From Fibrobacterota bacterium (GTDB lineage Bacteria; Fibrobacterota; Fibrobacteria; UBA11236), in NCBI GenBank assembly GCA_947466585.1, contig CANIEU010000003.1, positions 124,001-188,000 of the forward strand: DNA of 64,000 bases, read 5' to 3'. Below the pieces are notes generated by a model. That model saw only the letters and a program-made list of their open reading frames with translations, ran no database searches and was not told where the DNA came from. Positions 32,249 to 40,087 of this stretch are shown here, one piece after another (position 1 is the stretch's first letter; each line of letters begins with the position of its first letter). Made by a program: the position numbers and the translations under genes.

Positions 32249-33048
32249 ACGCACCATTGCTCGCGGCCCAAGAACTTTTGGTCGGCTTCGGCTCGGGAAA
32301 ATCCCCGTGCAACCTGTTCCCACGCTTCGACCTGGAATTCGGATCCGGGGAACTGGTGTGCTTGCTTGGCCGCAACGGTGCGGGCAAAACGACGCTTCTG
32401 AAAACCTTGGCCGGCATTCATCCCAAGCTGGGCGGCCGTGTGTTTCTCGATGGCGAGCTTTCGGAAAATCTCGGCGGACGGGAGCGGGCACAACGTGTGG
32501 CCTTGTTGCTTACCGATCCGGGCCTGCCTCCGTATTTGCTCGGCCGCGAACTGGTGGCGCTCGGTCGCACGCCCCACGCAGCGTGGTTTGCGAGCGCGCG
32601 TGCCGATGATGAGGCCATGGTGGAGGCCGTGATGGAGGACTTGCATTGCCTGCACCTCGCCGATCGTCGCCTCGGGCAACTCAGCGACGGCGAGCGCCAA
32701 CGCCTGTGCCTCGCGCGTGCTTTGGCGCAGGATGCGCCGGTGCTTCTGCTCGACGAACCTCTGGCGCATCTCGATCCACCGGCAAAGGCGGAGCTGCTCG
32801 GACTGCTGCGGGACTGGACACGCGCGGGCGAGGCGCAAGGAGTGCATCGTCTCGTACTCGCTGCCGTGCATGAAGTGGATCTCGCCCTCGGCTATGCCGA
32901 TCGGTGCCTGTTGTTGACCGTCGGTTCACCCCCCTTTCTCGGAACACCCGAAGAGGCCGCCGGTGAACCGCTGCGCCGGGCGTTCCCGGGATGGCCGGAT
33001 TTTTGGGACCCTCTCGCTCTGCGTAAACGCAGAATCCAGAATTCCTAA
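32245..33048 (+). CDS. ABC transporter ATPase (BtuD/FecE type)
   Basis: 267 aa; the ATG overlaps the permease stop (ATGA). Walker A GRNGAGKTT, Q-loop region with LLLTDPGLPPYLLG, signature LSDGERQRLCLARAL (a variant of LSGGE with Asp for the second Gly), Walker B VLLLDEPLAHLD and the switch His in AAVHEVD. Drives the FecB-FecC type transporter. Since znuC is missing beside znuB, it could energise both permeases; that is speculation. Confidence 0.9.
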   Translation: MNAPLLAAQELLVGFGSGKSPCNLFPRFDLEFGSGELVCLLGRNGAGKTTLLKTLAGIHPKLGGRVFLDGELSENLGGRERAQRVALLLTDPGLPPYLLGRELVALGRTPHAAWFASARADDEAMVEAVMEDLHCLHLADRRLGQLSDGERQRLCLARALAQDAPVLLLDEPLAHLDPPAKAELLGLLRDWTRAGEAQGVHRLVLAAVHEVDLALGYADRCLLLTVGSPPFLGTPEEAAGEPLRRAFPGWPDFWDPLALRKRRIQNS

Positions 33049-33062
33049 CTTCCCGAATTCCT

Positions 33063-34142
33063 ATGGTGCCGAAACTGTTTTCTGATCCCCGTGAGGGACG
33101 TACCCTCATCCTATGCCCCATCGGCATCGGCAACTTCATCATGGCCACGCCCGCGCTCAAGGCATTGTCCTCCGCGCTCGGCCCGGACCGTCTCTCGTTT
33201 CTCGCACTAAAGACCGGCATCGGTGCGATGGCACGCGAAAGCGGATTGTTCGGAGCGGTGCACACCTGGGATCCCGATCGGGAGGGGTTGACGAAGGGCG
33301 CGACCATCCTGTCCACCATTCGGGATAACGGCTATACTCATAGCCTCGCGTTGTTCCCGACGTCGCACTGGAAATTTTCCCTGTTCCACGCCTTGGCGAA
33401 CGCCAAGTTCCGCGTGGGCTTCCGCTATCCTCACCAACGTTTGCCCGAGTGGGTGCAATATTTTTCTTTGCCGCTGGAGCGCGTGCACGATACGCCGCAA
33501 AACCTTCACCTCGCCGAAGCGTTTCTGCGCGAGCTGATCGTCGATCCGGGAGCGCCCTTTTTGCCTTTCACGCCGGTGCTTCCGGAAAGCGTTCCGACGC
33601 AACCCTATTTCGCTTGTCATCCCGGATCGAGTGCGGAGCGGGGCATGGCGGAAAAGCGCCTGCCCCCACATGCGTTCGCCACCTTGATCCGGCGCGTGCA
33701 TCGCGAAACTGGTTGGCCGTGCGTGTTGGTGGGCGGCCCGGAAGAGCATGCGCTGCGTGCGGCAGTGGCGATGGATTGTAAGGACGCGTTGTTTTCGGTC
33801 GAGACGCGTTCCTTGGCGGAAACGGCCGGTGTGCTTCGAGGCGCACGTTTCTTTCTCGGCAACGACAGCGGGCTCATGCACGTGGCAGCAGCCGTCGGCA
33901 CGCCGTGCGCGGCCTATTTCGGCCCGACGGATGAGCAGCGCACCGGGCCATTCGGTTTTTGGGAACTCGTGGGCGACAAGCCGCGTCATTTGATTTTGCG
34001 TCGCGAAGGCTCGAAGCCTTTGTGGACGATCGATACAGTGGGTGTGAATCCGCACATCGATCGCTCCGCGGCGCTTGCGCGCTGGAACCTCGATCTGCCG
34101 CATACGTGGCCGGTATTGCAGGAATGGATTAAGATGCTTTAG
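33063..34142 (+). CDS. Glycosyltransferase family 9 (heptosyltransferase-like)
   Basis: 359 aa. ILCPIGIGNFIMATPALKAL is the GT9 N-terminal glycine-rich motif, FACHPGSSAERG and FFLGNDSGLMHVAAAVGTPCAAYFGPT form the nucleotide-sugar site. GT9 enzymes add heptose or similar sugars to the lipopolysaccharide core at the inner face of the membrane. It is 14 nt after the ABC ATPase gene. Acceptor and donor are unknown; no other LPS genes adjoin it. Confidence 0.85.
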   Translation: MVPKLFSDPREGRTLILCPIGIGNFIMATPALKALSSALGPDRLSFLALKTGIGAMARESGLFGAVHTWDPDREGLTKGATILSTIRDNGYTHSLALFPTSHWKFSLFHALANAKFRVGFRYPHQRLPEWVQYFSLPLERVHDTPQNLHLAEAFLRELIVDPGAPFLPFTPVLPESVPTQPYFACHPGSSAERGMAEKRLPPHAFATLIRRVHRETGWPCVLVGGPEEHALRAAVAMDCKDALFSVETRSLAETAGVLRGARFFLGNDSGLMHVAAAVGTPCAAYFGPTDEQRTGPFGFWELVGDKPRHLILRREGSKPLWTIDTVGVNPHIDRSAALARWNLDLPHTWPVLQEWIKML

Positions 34143-34159
34143 AAGAAGAAGTAAAAGAA

Positions 34160-34287
34160 GTGGATAGTGGATAGTAGAGAGAATTGTCTTAGGTGACGGG
34201 AACAGAGTCTCAAGTCAACGGTTCGAATATTGAATTCACATATACAACTCACCACTATCCACTCTCCTCTACCCACTTCTCGCTACC
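34160..34287. repeat. Inverted pair of heptanucleotide arrays (GTGGATA family)
   Basis: The left arm holds GTGGATA, GTGGATA, GTAGAGA (34160-34180). The right arm holds CACTATC, CACTCTC, CTCTACC, CACTTCT, CGCTACC (34253-34287), the complementary unit type in the same 7-nt phase. The arms lie between the convergent GT9 and ogt genes, and the right arm runs into the last codons of ogt. Confidence 0.7.
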
Positions 34288-34876
34288 CCTGAAATGCCAC
34301 GCCTTCCATCCGCAAGAGCAAACGCTTCACGGCTAATCCACCGCTGAAGCCGCCGATCTTTCCGTTGGCGGCGAGCACGCGATGGCAGGGCACGAACAGC
34401 GGAAGGGGGTTGGACCCGCAGGCCGCACCCACGGCGCGCGAGGCGCCGGGGTGCCCGATTTGCGCAGCGATCTCGCCATAGGTTTTGGTTTTTCCGAGCG
34501 GGATCTTCTCGATGGCCGCCCATACCTTGCGTTGGAAATCGGTGCCTTCGAGCGCGCTCTTGAGCGTGCGCGGCAAGCCTTTGTTCTTGGCGAAGTAGTC
34601 GCGCAGCGCGGATTCGGCAGTTCGCAAGGCGTCTCGATCACGCGGGGTCGCCGGAGTGCTTCCGGCCGCAATTTTCGCTCCCGGAAAATCGAGCGCCACC
34701 AATCCTTTTTCATCTACGTACACGAGGAGAGCGCCGAGCGGGGTGTCGATCTTGGCGCACAGGATTTCGCCGGGATGCGCGTGCGCGTGTGGGGCAGAAT
34801 GCTTGGCAGGCGCGGTTGTGGCGGTTTTGGAAACCTTGGCTGACTTGGCTGAAATTGGGGGTTTGGTTTTGTTCAT
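34283..34876 (-). CDS. ogt: Methylated-DNA--protein-cysteine methyltransferase
   Basis: 197-aa suicide enzyme that repairs O6-methylguanine. The acceptor Cys is in LFVPCHRVLAANGKIGGFSGG, and TDFQRKVWAAIEKIPLGKTKTYGEIA, then GASRAVGAACGSNPLPL, is the helix-turn-helix DNA-binding part. The first 35 residues are Lys/Ala/Pro-rich and low complexity. The ATG overlaps the rlmN stop (ATGA), so it is co-translated with rlmN. Confidence 0.93.
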   Translation of the reverse strand: MNKTKPPISAKSAKVSKTATTAPAKHSAPHAHAHPGEILCAKIDTPLGALLVYVDEKGLVALDFPGAKIAAGSTPATPRDRDALRTAESALRDYFAKNKGLPRTLKSALEGTDFQRKVWAAIEKIPLGKTKTYGEIAAQIGHPGASRAVGAACGSNPLPLFVPCHRVLAANGKIGGFSGGLAVKRLLLRMEGVAFQG

Positions 34877-36006
34877 ACGGTTTCCAGCGTGGAAGGATTG
34901 CGCGCTTCGGCGTGGGATTTCTTTCGCGACACGGCACGGTTCCCGAGTTGGCCACAGGCGGCCATCACCCCGTCCCCTTTGGTGCCGCGGATGCGGCAAT
35001 ACTGACCGAGGTCCTGCAAAAGGCGGAAGAACTCCGCCACGCGCTCGGGCGTCGGGCGCGCATAGGGCGAATCGTTGCGCGGGTTGTACGGAATGAGATT
35101 GACGCAGGCACGCACCTCGCGGAGGTAGTCGGCGAGCAGGCGGGCGTGTTCGGGGCCGTCGTTCACTCCGGCGATCAATACGTATTCCGCGAGTACGAAA
35201 TCATCGGGACGGGCGAGCGGCCATTTCAGAAAAGCTCCCTTGAGGGCGGCCATGTCGTGCGTTCCGTTCACCGGCATCAGGCTGGAGCGCACGGCATCGT
35301 CCGGAGCATTGAGCGACACCGCGAGGCGCAATCCGCGCAGCCCGCCTTCCTGGAGCCGGAGTTGCGCGGCTTCGGCGAGGCGGAGGATGCCGGGGACGCT
35401 TCCCACGGTGGAGACGGTGATCGAGCGCAAGGGAATCCGCAATCCGCGTTGGTCCGAGAGGATGCGGATGGCGCGGATCACGGCGTCGAGATTGTCGGTC
35501 GGCTCGCCCATGCCCATGAAGACGACGTTCTCGATCGGCTCGCCCAGCACGAAGCGGGCGGTAAACACCTGTGCCACGATTTCGCCCGCCGTGAGATTGC
35601 GGAGGAATCCCATTTGCGCGGTCTCGCAAAAGCGGCAGCCCATTTTACATCCGACTTGTGACGAGACACACAAGGTCTTGTAGGCCTTCATGGGAATCAC
35701 AACACTTTCCGTTTCGAGCGCGGATTCTCCATCAACCTTCAACAAAAATTTGAAGGTATCCCCGTCCCCTTGGCGCCCGGTGATGTCGGGCAAGGCGAGG
35801 CGGAAGTGATCGCGCACCCGTTCCGCCAAGCCGGGGTTGTCACCGAATTCGGGGAGCAATTCCGGGGCGAAGCGGGCGTTCTCGTAGAGGTCTTTGAACA
35901 CCGCATCGGCGTGGTACGCACCCTTGCCGGGCTTGCCGTGCAAAATACCGACCTCGATGGCCAGTTCGGCGCGCGTCAGGCCGAGAATGTCGAGGGGTTG
36001 AGGCAC
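34873..36006 (-). CDS. rlmN: 23S rRNA/tRNA (adenine-C2) methyltransferase
   Basis: 377-aa radical SAM enzyme that methylates A2503 of 23S rRNA and A37 of some tRNAs. The cluster motif CKMGCRFC has Cys120, Cys124, Cys127. ETESVVIP, CVSSQVGC, FMGMGEPTDNLDAVIRAIRIL, ITVSTVGSVPGI, LAVSLNAPDD and YVLIAGVND follow the family order, and MAACGQLGN carries the second catalytic cysteine. GTG 36006 is chosen since the protein then starts as typical RlmN; no Shine-Dalgarno is visible. Confidence 0.94.
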   Translation of the reverse strand: MPQPLDILGLTRAELAIEVGILHGKPGKGAYHADAVFKDLYENARFAPELLPEFGDNPGLAERVRDHFRLALPDITGRQGDGDTFKFLLKVDGESALETESVVIPMKAYKTLCVSSQVGCKMGCRFCETAQMGFLRNLTAGEIVAQVFTARFVLGEPIENVVFMGMGEPTDNLDAVIRAIRILSDQRGLRIPLRSITVSTVGSVPGILRLAEAAQLRLQEGGLRGLRLAVSLNAPDDAVRSSLMPVNGTHDMAALKGAFLKWPLARPDDFVLAEYVLIAGVNDGPEHARLLADYLREVRACVNLIPYNPRNDSPYARPTPERVAEFFRLLQDLGQYCRIRGTKGDGVMAACGQLGNRAVSRKKSHAEARNPSTLETV

Positions 36007-36047
36007 GGAGAAAAAGTAGCAAGCCGTCTGCGGGCTGCTGAGAGCGG

Positions 36048-36755
36048 TTAGAGCTTCACCGAGAACGGCGTGAAATTGGTGTGCGTGTCGTAATAATCCT
36101 CGTGTTCGGTTTTCTTGAGGAATGCCACGATGCGGTATGTCACGGGAGTCATCACGATCTCCCAGCCGGTTTTGAGCACGTATTGGGCCATCGCCACCTT
36201 GATCACATCGCCCGTCGCCCAAATGCCGTAAAAAGCGATGAGGTAAAACAGTCCCGAATCCACCAGTTCGCCGATGAGCGTTGATCCGATGGTGCGCATC
36301 CAAAGGAAGCGCCCCTGACTTCGAATTTTCATCTTCGCCATCACATAGCTGTTTGCGAAACTTCCGCACCAGAAGGCGATCATCGAGCCGCCGGCGATGC
36401 GCCATGCATTTCCGAACACACCCTGCAAATGCCCCTGGTATTCGCGCATGAAATCGCTGTCGGCGGCGGGGAGGCTGACCACGACCCACGCCATCAGGGA
36501 GGCGAAAGCGAGGGTTGAGAATCCCGCCCAAACAGCGCGGCGGTCGCGGCCGTAACCGTAGACCTCGGTGAGGATGTCGCCGAAGATGTAGGAGATGGGG
36601 AAGAAGAGAACGCCGGCGCTGAAGGTCACCGTGCCGAACAGGGGCAGCGTCACCACGGCCTGCTTGGCGGCCCCGATGAAGTTGGAGCAGATGAGAACAG
36701 CCACAAACGCGGCCATCACGAAGTCATAATACTTGTACTGGCGGTGCGTGTTCAT
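36048..36755 (-). CDS. yhhQ: Queuosine precursor transporter (YhhQ/VUT family)
   Basis: 235-aa inner-membrane protein with six or seven helices. FVAVLICSNFIGA, FPISYIFGDILTEVYGYGRDRRAVWAGF, GGSMIAFWCGSFANSYVMAKMK and RTIGSTLIGELVDSGLFYLIAFYG are characteristic. The family imports preQ0/preQ1 for tRNA queuosine synthesis. It stands in a run of RNA/DNA-maintenance genes on the minus strand. No preQ1 riboswitch was recognised upstream. Confidence 0.92.
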   Translation of the reverse strand: MNTHRQYKYYDFVMAAFVAVLICSNFIGAAKQAVVTLPLFGTVTFSAGVLFFPISYIFGDILTEVYGYGRDRRAVWAGFSTLAFASLMAWVVVSLPAADSDFMREYQGHLQGVFGNAWRIAGGSMIAFWCGSFANSYVMAKMKIRSQGRFLWMRTIGSTLIGELVDSGLFYLIAFYGIWATGDVIKVAMAQYVLKTGWEIVMTPVTYRIVAFLKKTEHEDYYDTHTNFTPFSVKL

Positions 36756-36842
36756 GGCTGCAAAAGATAGCGAACCGGGAATGGTGCGAGGAGGGCTACT
36801 GACTGCGGGCTGTGCGCCGGCGAAATACAGGAATTTCTAAGC

Positions 36843-37331
36843 CTACCCCTTATAACCCGCGTCATCCGGCAGGTCCGGGCCCGTGGCGGCCGTGTTGGCG
36901 AGGCGGTCGGCGCGTTCGTTTTCTTCCACGCCGCTATGCCCCTTCACCCACTGAAAGGTCACGCGATGCTTGAGGCGCAGGCGCAGCATCTGCTCCCACA
37001 AATCCGGGTTCATCGCGGGCGTGTTGCCCGCGGTTTTCCATCCGCGGGACTTCCACTTTTCCGCCCAGCCTTCGTTCATGGCCTTGGTCACGTATTGCGA
37101 GTCCGTATAAACCGTGACATCACATTTTTCTTTGAGAGCTTCGAGCGAGCGGATCACCGCGAGAATTTCCATGCGATTGTTGGTGGTGCGCTTGTACCCG
37201 CCCGCGAGTTCCTTGCGGTTGCCGCCGCTGAGCAGTACGGCACCGTATCCGCCGGGGCCGGGGTTGCCAAGGCAACAGCCGTCGGTCCAGGCCGCGACGC
37301 GGGGGATCTCAGAGGAAGTGGTCGAGTTCAT
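36843..37331 (-). CDS. rnhA: Ribonuclease HI
   Basis: 162-aa enzyme that cuts the RNA strand of RNA-DNA hybrids. WTDGCCLGNPGPGGYGAVL gives the first catalytic Asp, NNRMEILAVIRSLEAL the Glu, VYTDSQYVTKAMNEGWAEKWKSRGWK the second Asp, and VKGHSGVEENERADRLAN the His and fourth acidic residue. Family length. It is 33 nt before the end of the exonuclease gene on the same strand, so the two may be co-transcribed. Confidence 0.95.
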   Translation of the reverse strand: MNSTTSSEIPRVAAWTDGCCLGNPGPGGYGAVLLSGGNRKELAGGYKRTTNNRMEILAVIRSLEALKEKCDVTVYTDSQYVTKAMNEGWAEKWKSRGWKTAGNTPAMNPDLWEQMLRLRLKHRVTFQWVKGHSGVEENERADRLANTAATGPDLPDDAGYKG

Positions 37332-37364
37332 GGAAGGGACTCTGCGTTCGGTCGACTGCGCGGA

Positions 37365-38009
37365 TCAAGCATATTGCGCGAAGCGCAGCGACGGGCCGTG
37401 CAGATTTTCGAAGGACTTGAGCGCCGTGTCCATCGCGAGATCCTTGTCTTGGTAACGCTTACGCAGGCAGGCCGTGAAGACTTCCTTGAGCACGATGCAG
37501 TCGTAGGTGGCGCGATGCAGTTCCTCGGGGTTTAATGCGAGGTTGGTTTGGTCGCCGAGCTTGCGCGCCACTTCGCCGAGGCGGTGCGAAGAATATTCCG
37601 GCATGAGTTTGCGCACGAATTTGAGGCTGTCCACCACGGGATTCTGCGGCATCACCAGGCCATGCTTGCGGATGCCTTTGGCCACGAACTTGGTATCGAA
37701 CTCGGCGTTGTGCGCCACCAGCACGGTACTGAGGCCGCAAAAGCGGAAGAAACCCTGCAGCACGGTTTTGAGTTCGGGCGCGTCTTCCACCATCTGGTTG
37801 GTGATTTTATTGATACGCGTCGCCTCTTCGGGAATCATCTTGGTCGGCTTGGCGAGGCTCTGGAACTGGGCTGTTTCCACTGCAACGAGTTTCCCGTCTT
37901 TGCGGGCCAGCGTGAACTTCACCCCCGCCAATTCGATGATGTCTTCCTTCTCGGCCTCCAGACCGGTGGTTTCGACGTCAAAGGCGACCAGGGTGATAAA
38001 GGGAAGCAC
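37365..38009 (-). CDS. DnaQ-like 3'-5' exonuclease (DEDDh)
   Basis: 214 aa from GTG 38009, which follows CGGAG at normal spacing. Exo I FDVETTGLEAEKEDIIELAGV, Exo II LVAHNAEFDTKFV, and Exo III HRLGEVARKLG, then HRATYDCIVLKEVF with the catalytic His and Asp. Similar to the exonuclease part of PolC or DNA polymerase III epsilon. No tau- or polymerase-binding tail is obvious. Likely roles: proofreading or RNA/DNA end trimming. Confidence 0.88.
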   Translation of the reverse strand: MLPFITLVAFDVETTGLEAEKEDIIELAGVKFTLARKDGKLVAVETAQFQSLAKPTKMIPEEATRINKITNQMVEDAPELKTVLQGFFRFCGLSTVLVAHNAEFDTKFVAKGIRKHGLVMPQNPVVDSLKFVRKLMPEYSSHRLGEVARKLGDQTNLALNPEELHRATYDCIVLKEVFTACLRKRYQDKDLAMDTALKSFENLHGPSLRFAQYA

Positions 38010-38033
38010 GGGGGAACTCCGGGGGACAGGGAC

Positions 38034-38061
38034 CAATGATCAATGAATAGTGCTCAATGCT
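38034..38061. repeat. Heptanucleotide array (CAATGAT family)
   Basis: Four consecutive 7-nt units: CAATGAT, CAATGAA, TAGTGCT, CAATGCT. It lies just upstream of the exonuclease gene, in the gap before the acyltransferase gene on the same strand. No inverted partner was seen nearby. Confidence 0.65.
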
Positions 38062-38141
38062 CTAGGAAAGAGGCGCATGAACCAACGGCAAGGATAAAAA
38101 TTCGGGCGGGTGTCCGCGACGGATTCAACCGGTTGAGCCGA

Positions 38142-38705
38142 TTAAAATCCGATCCCCGTTTTTTGCATCGCCTTTTCGATTTCGATCGGCGATTCCGGGT
38201 AGAAAGGCTCTGATAAACAAATATTCACACGCGCAAAGGGCAGTGGAATCCGCACCTTCGCCCAGCCGGCGAGCGTGAAGCCAAAGCGGGCCTTCGCGGT
38301 GGCGCAAACGACCGGAAACCCCGTCTGTTGCACCAACCAAACCGCGCCCGGCTTGCATATACCGCGCGGCCCGCGCGGCCCGTCGGCGACGAGCGCGACC
38401 CATCCGCCATCGGTATTCATCTCGCGCGCGATGCGCTTCAATGCGCTCACCCCGCCGCGACTGCTCGACCCCCGCACCACCCGATAGCCGAGGCGGCGCG
38501 CAGCTTCCGCACCCAAATCGCCGTCACTGCTTGAAGAGATCAACACCCGCATCTTGCGCCCCGCGAAAGCGCGCAAACACGGCAGCATGTCTGCGTGCCA
38601 AAGAACGAGAATACCCGAAGTGGGGAGGGGGGGAATAAAATCGATGCGAGGACGCAATGTGCGGACCCACGCGAGGGCCGCAGGCAACAGGATTTTCCGG
38701 ATCAC
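38142..38705 (-). CDS. DUF374 lysophospholipid acyltransferase-like protein
   Basis: 187 aa. ILVLWHADMLPCLRAFAGRKMRVLISSSSDGDLGAEAARRLGYRVVRGSSSRGGVSAL and LVADGPRGPRGICKPGAVWLVQQTGFPVV fit the DUF374 branch of the acyltransferase superfamily, often found with lipid A genes. The first helix could associate with the membrane. It overlaps the end of the preceding small zinc-site protein gene (ATGA). The acyl substrate is unknown; a role in lipid A or phospholipid synthesis is likely. Confidence 0.8.
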   Translation of the reverse strand: MIRKILLPAALAWVRTLRPRIDFIPPLPTSGILVLWHADMLPCLRAFAGRKMRVLISSSSDGDLGAEAARRLGYRVVRGSSSRGGVSALKRIAREMNTDGGWVALVADGPRGPRGICKPGAVWLVQQTGFPVVCATAKARFGFTLAGWAKVRIPLPFARVNICLSEPFYPESPIEIEKAMQKTGIGF

Positions 38706-38995
38706 GCGATTGCCGCGCTCGCCAATCTTTCCTTGTGGAATTCACGGCGGTACTCGCTGCGGTGGGCCGCGCAGAATTTCGGGTACAAGGTCTGGTTGGG
38801 AATCAGCAGCACGGAGAAGCCGTTGTCGCAGCCCTCCAGCGTGCACCGGCAATCCTTGATCGAAGCCGCACGAAAATTATGCAGCAGAATCTGGTTGTTG
38901 CGCAACACGCGCGCAATCAAGGGCGAGGTCTCGGCGGAATGCCCGGCCCGCAGTTGCCCCAGTAGGGCGCGCTCGATGTTTGCCGCGGTATCCAT
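38702..38995 (-). CDS. Small conserved-looking hypothetical protein with a Cys-rich site
   Basis: 97 aa of unknown function. Four cysteines and a histidine (DCRCTLEGCDNGF, then YPKFCAAHRSEYRREFH) could form a zinc site. The N-terminal half is helical and charged, with no signal peptide or membrane helix. It overlaps the DUF374 gene by ATGA, so they are co-translated, and ends a short distance from mutM on the same strand. It may be a regulatory partner or a nucleic-acid-binding protein. Confidence 0.6.
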   Translation of the reverse strand: MDTAANIERALLGQLRAGHSAETSPLIARVLRNNQILLHNFRAASIKDCRCTLEGCDNGFSVLLIPNQTLYPKFCAAHRSEYRREFHKERLASAAIA

Positions 38996-39043
38996 GGAGG
39001 GAATAATGCGAAGGTTCCAGACGTTTGTCCACGCCTTCCTCGT

Positions 39044-39949
39044 TTAAACCGGCTTTTTCCGGGGGCTCGCGAGGGGTTGGCAAAGGGGGCAAAATACGGT
39101 TCCGCGCTGCGCCACAACGGTCTTATGCAAGGTCGTTCCGCAGATGCGACAAGGCATGCCACCGCGCCCGTACACCATCAGGCGTTCGTAATTGCCGCCC
39201 TTGCCACCGTCGGGTTTGCGATAGTCCGAGAACGTGGTGCCCTGATATTTGATGCCTTTGCGCAACACGCTTTGCACGGCTTTAAGCAGCACGGTTTTTT
39301 CCGCGGGTTTGAGCGTTTTCACTTTTCGCCGCGGATGAATTCCCGCCAGAAACAGCGCTTCGTCGGCGTAGATGTTGCCCACACCCGCGAGGAATTCCTG
39401 ATCGAGCAAAAGCGCTTTGACCGGCCGGATGGAATCCTTCGGAAAGGTCGGAACGACCTCGGCGATTTTCATTTCGAGTGGTTCTGGACCGAGTTTACTC
39501 AGGCGCGGATGCTCCCGCCATTTGTGGCCGGGCACGAGCACCAGTTTCCCGAAGGTACGCGGGTCGCGGAACAGCAATCGACCTCCCTGATCCAAATGCA
39601 GAATCAGGTGTGTGTGCTTGTCCACCGGATGCACGCCCACGGGTTTTTGAAGGCCAGTAACGGTTTTGTGAAAGTTCGGGTTTTCTGTGGCGTCACGGCT
39701 CGCGGCGGTCAATTGTCCGGTCATCCCCAAGTGCACGATCAAAGCGTATTTGTCGAGTTCCAACACCAGATATTTGCCGCGGCGGATCACGGCGCGGATT
39801 TTTTGTCCCTTGAGCTTCGCTGAAAAATCGGCGGCGGGAAACCCGAGCAACAGGCGCGGCAATCGCAATTCCGCTAAAAGGATGCGACGCCCGGTCAAGG
39901 GCTCGACCAAGGCGCGGCGGATGGTTTCGACTTCTGGGAGTTCGGGCAT
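39044..39949 (-). CDS. mutM: Formamidopyrimidine-DNA glycosylase
   Basis: 301-aa bifunctional glycosylase/lyase that removes 8-oxoguanine. MPELPEVETIRRAL provides the catalytic Pro2 and Glu3, RRGKYLVLEL the conserved Lys, the helix-two-turn-helix is near DQEFLAGVGNIYADEALFLAGIHP, and the zinc finger CRIC...CPLC closes the protein. Slightly longer than the usual 270 aa because of a linker near THLILHLDQGG. It is divergent from metX-metW. Confidence 0.95.
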   Translation of the reverse strand: MPELPEVETIRRALVEPLTGRRILLAELRLPRLLLGFPAADFSAKLKGQKIRAVIRRGKYLVLELDKYALIVHLGMTGQLTAASRDATENPNFHKTVTGLQKPVGVHPVDKHTHLILHLDQGGRLLFRDPRTFGKLVLVPGHKWREHPRLSKLGPEPLEMKIAEVVPTFPKDSIRPVKALLLDQEFLAGVGNIYADEALFLAGIHPRRKVKTLKPAEKTVLLKAVQSVLRKGIKYQGTTFSDYRKPDGGKGGNYERLMVYGRGGMPCRICGTTLHKTVVAQRGTVFCPLCQPLASPRKKPV

Positions 39950-39972
39950 ATCGACAAGGTAGTAGTGCTCCT

Positions 39973-40005
39973 CCCTCTCCCTCTGGGAGAGGGTCGGGGT
40001 GAGGG
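39973..40005. repeat. CCCTCTCCC/GGGAGAGGG palindrome with GGGGTGAGGG tail
   Basis: CCCTCTCCC, loop TCT, GGGAGAGGG, then TCGGGGTGAGGG. It belongs to the same family as 54648-54686 and 59927-59964. It sits in the divergent promoter region of mutM and metX-metW. Closely similar palindromes recur in many bacterial genomes. Confidence 0.75.
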
Positions 40006-40087
40006 TTGTGTCCGCGAAATAGTGTGGTTGGCCCCAGCAACTACGTGATCCGGGCGCCTCGTCCTCTATCTAGATTTGCTTCATCCC

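Noticed and set aside
34201-34240. GGTTCGAAT resembling a tRNA T-arm
   Set aside because: No acceptor stem, anticodon arm or CCA end can be built around it; it lies between two heptamer arms.
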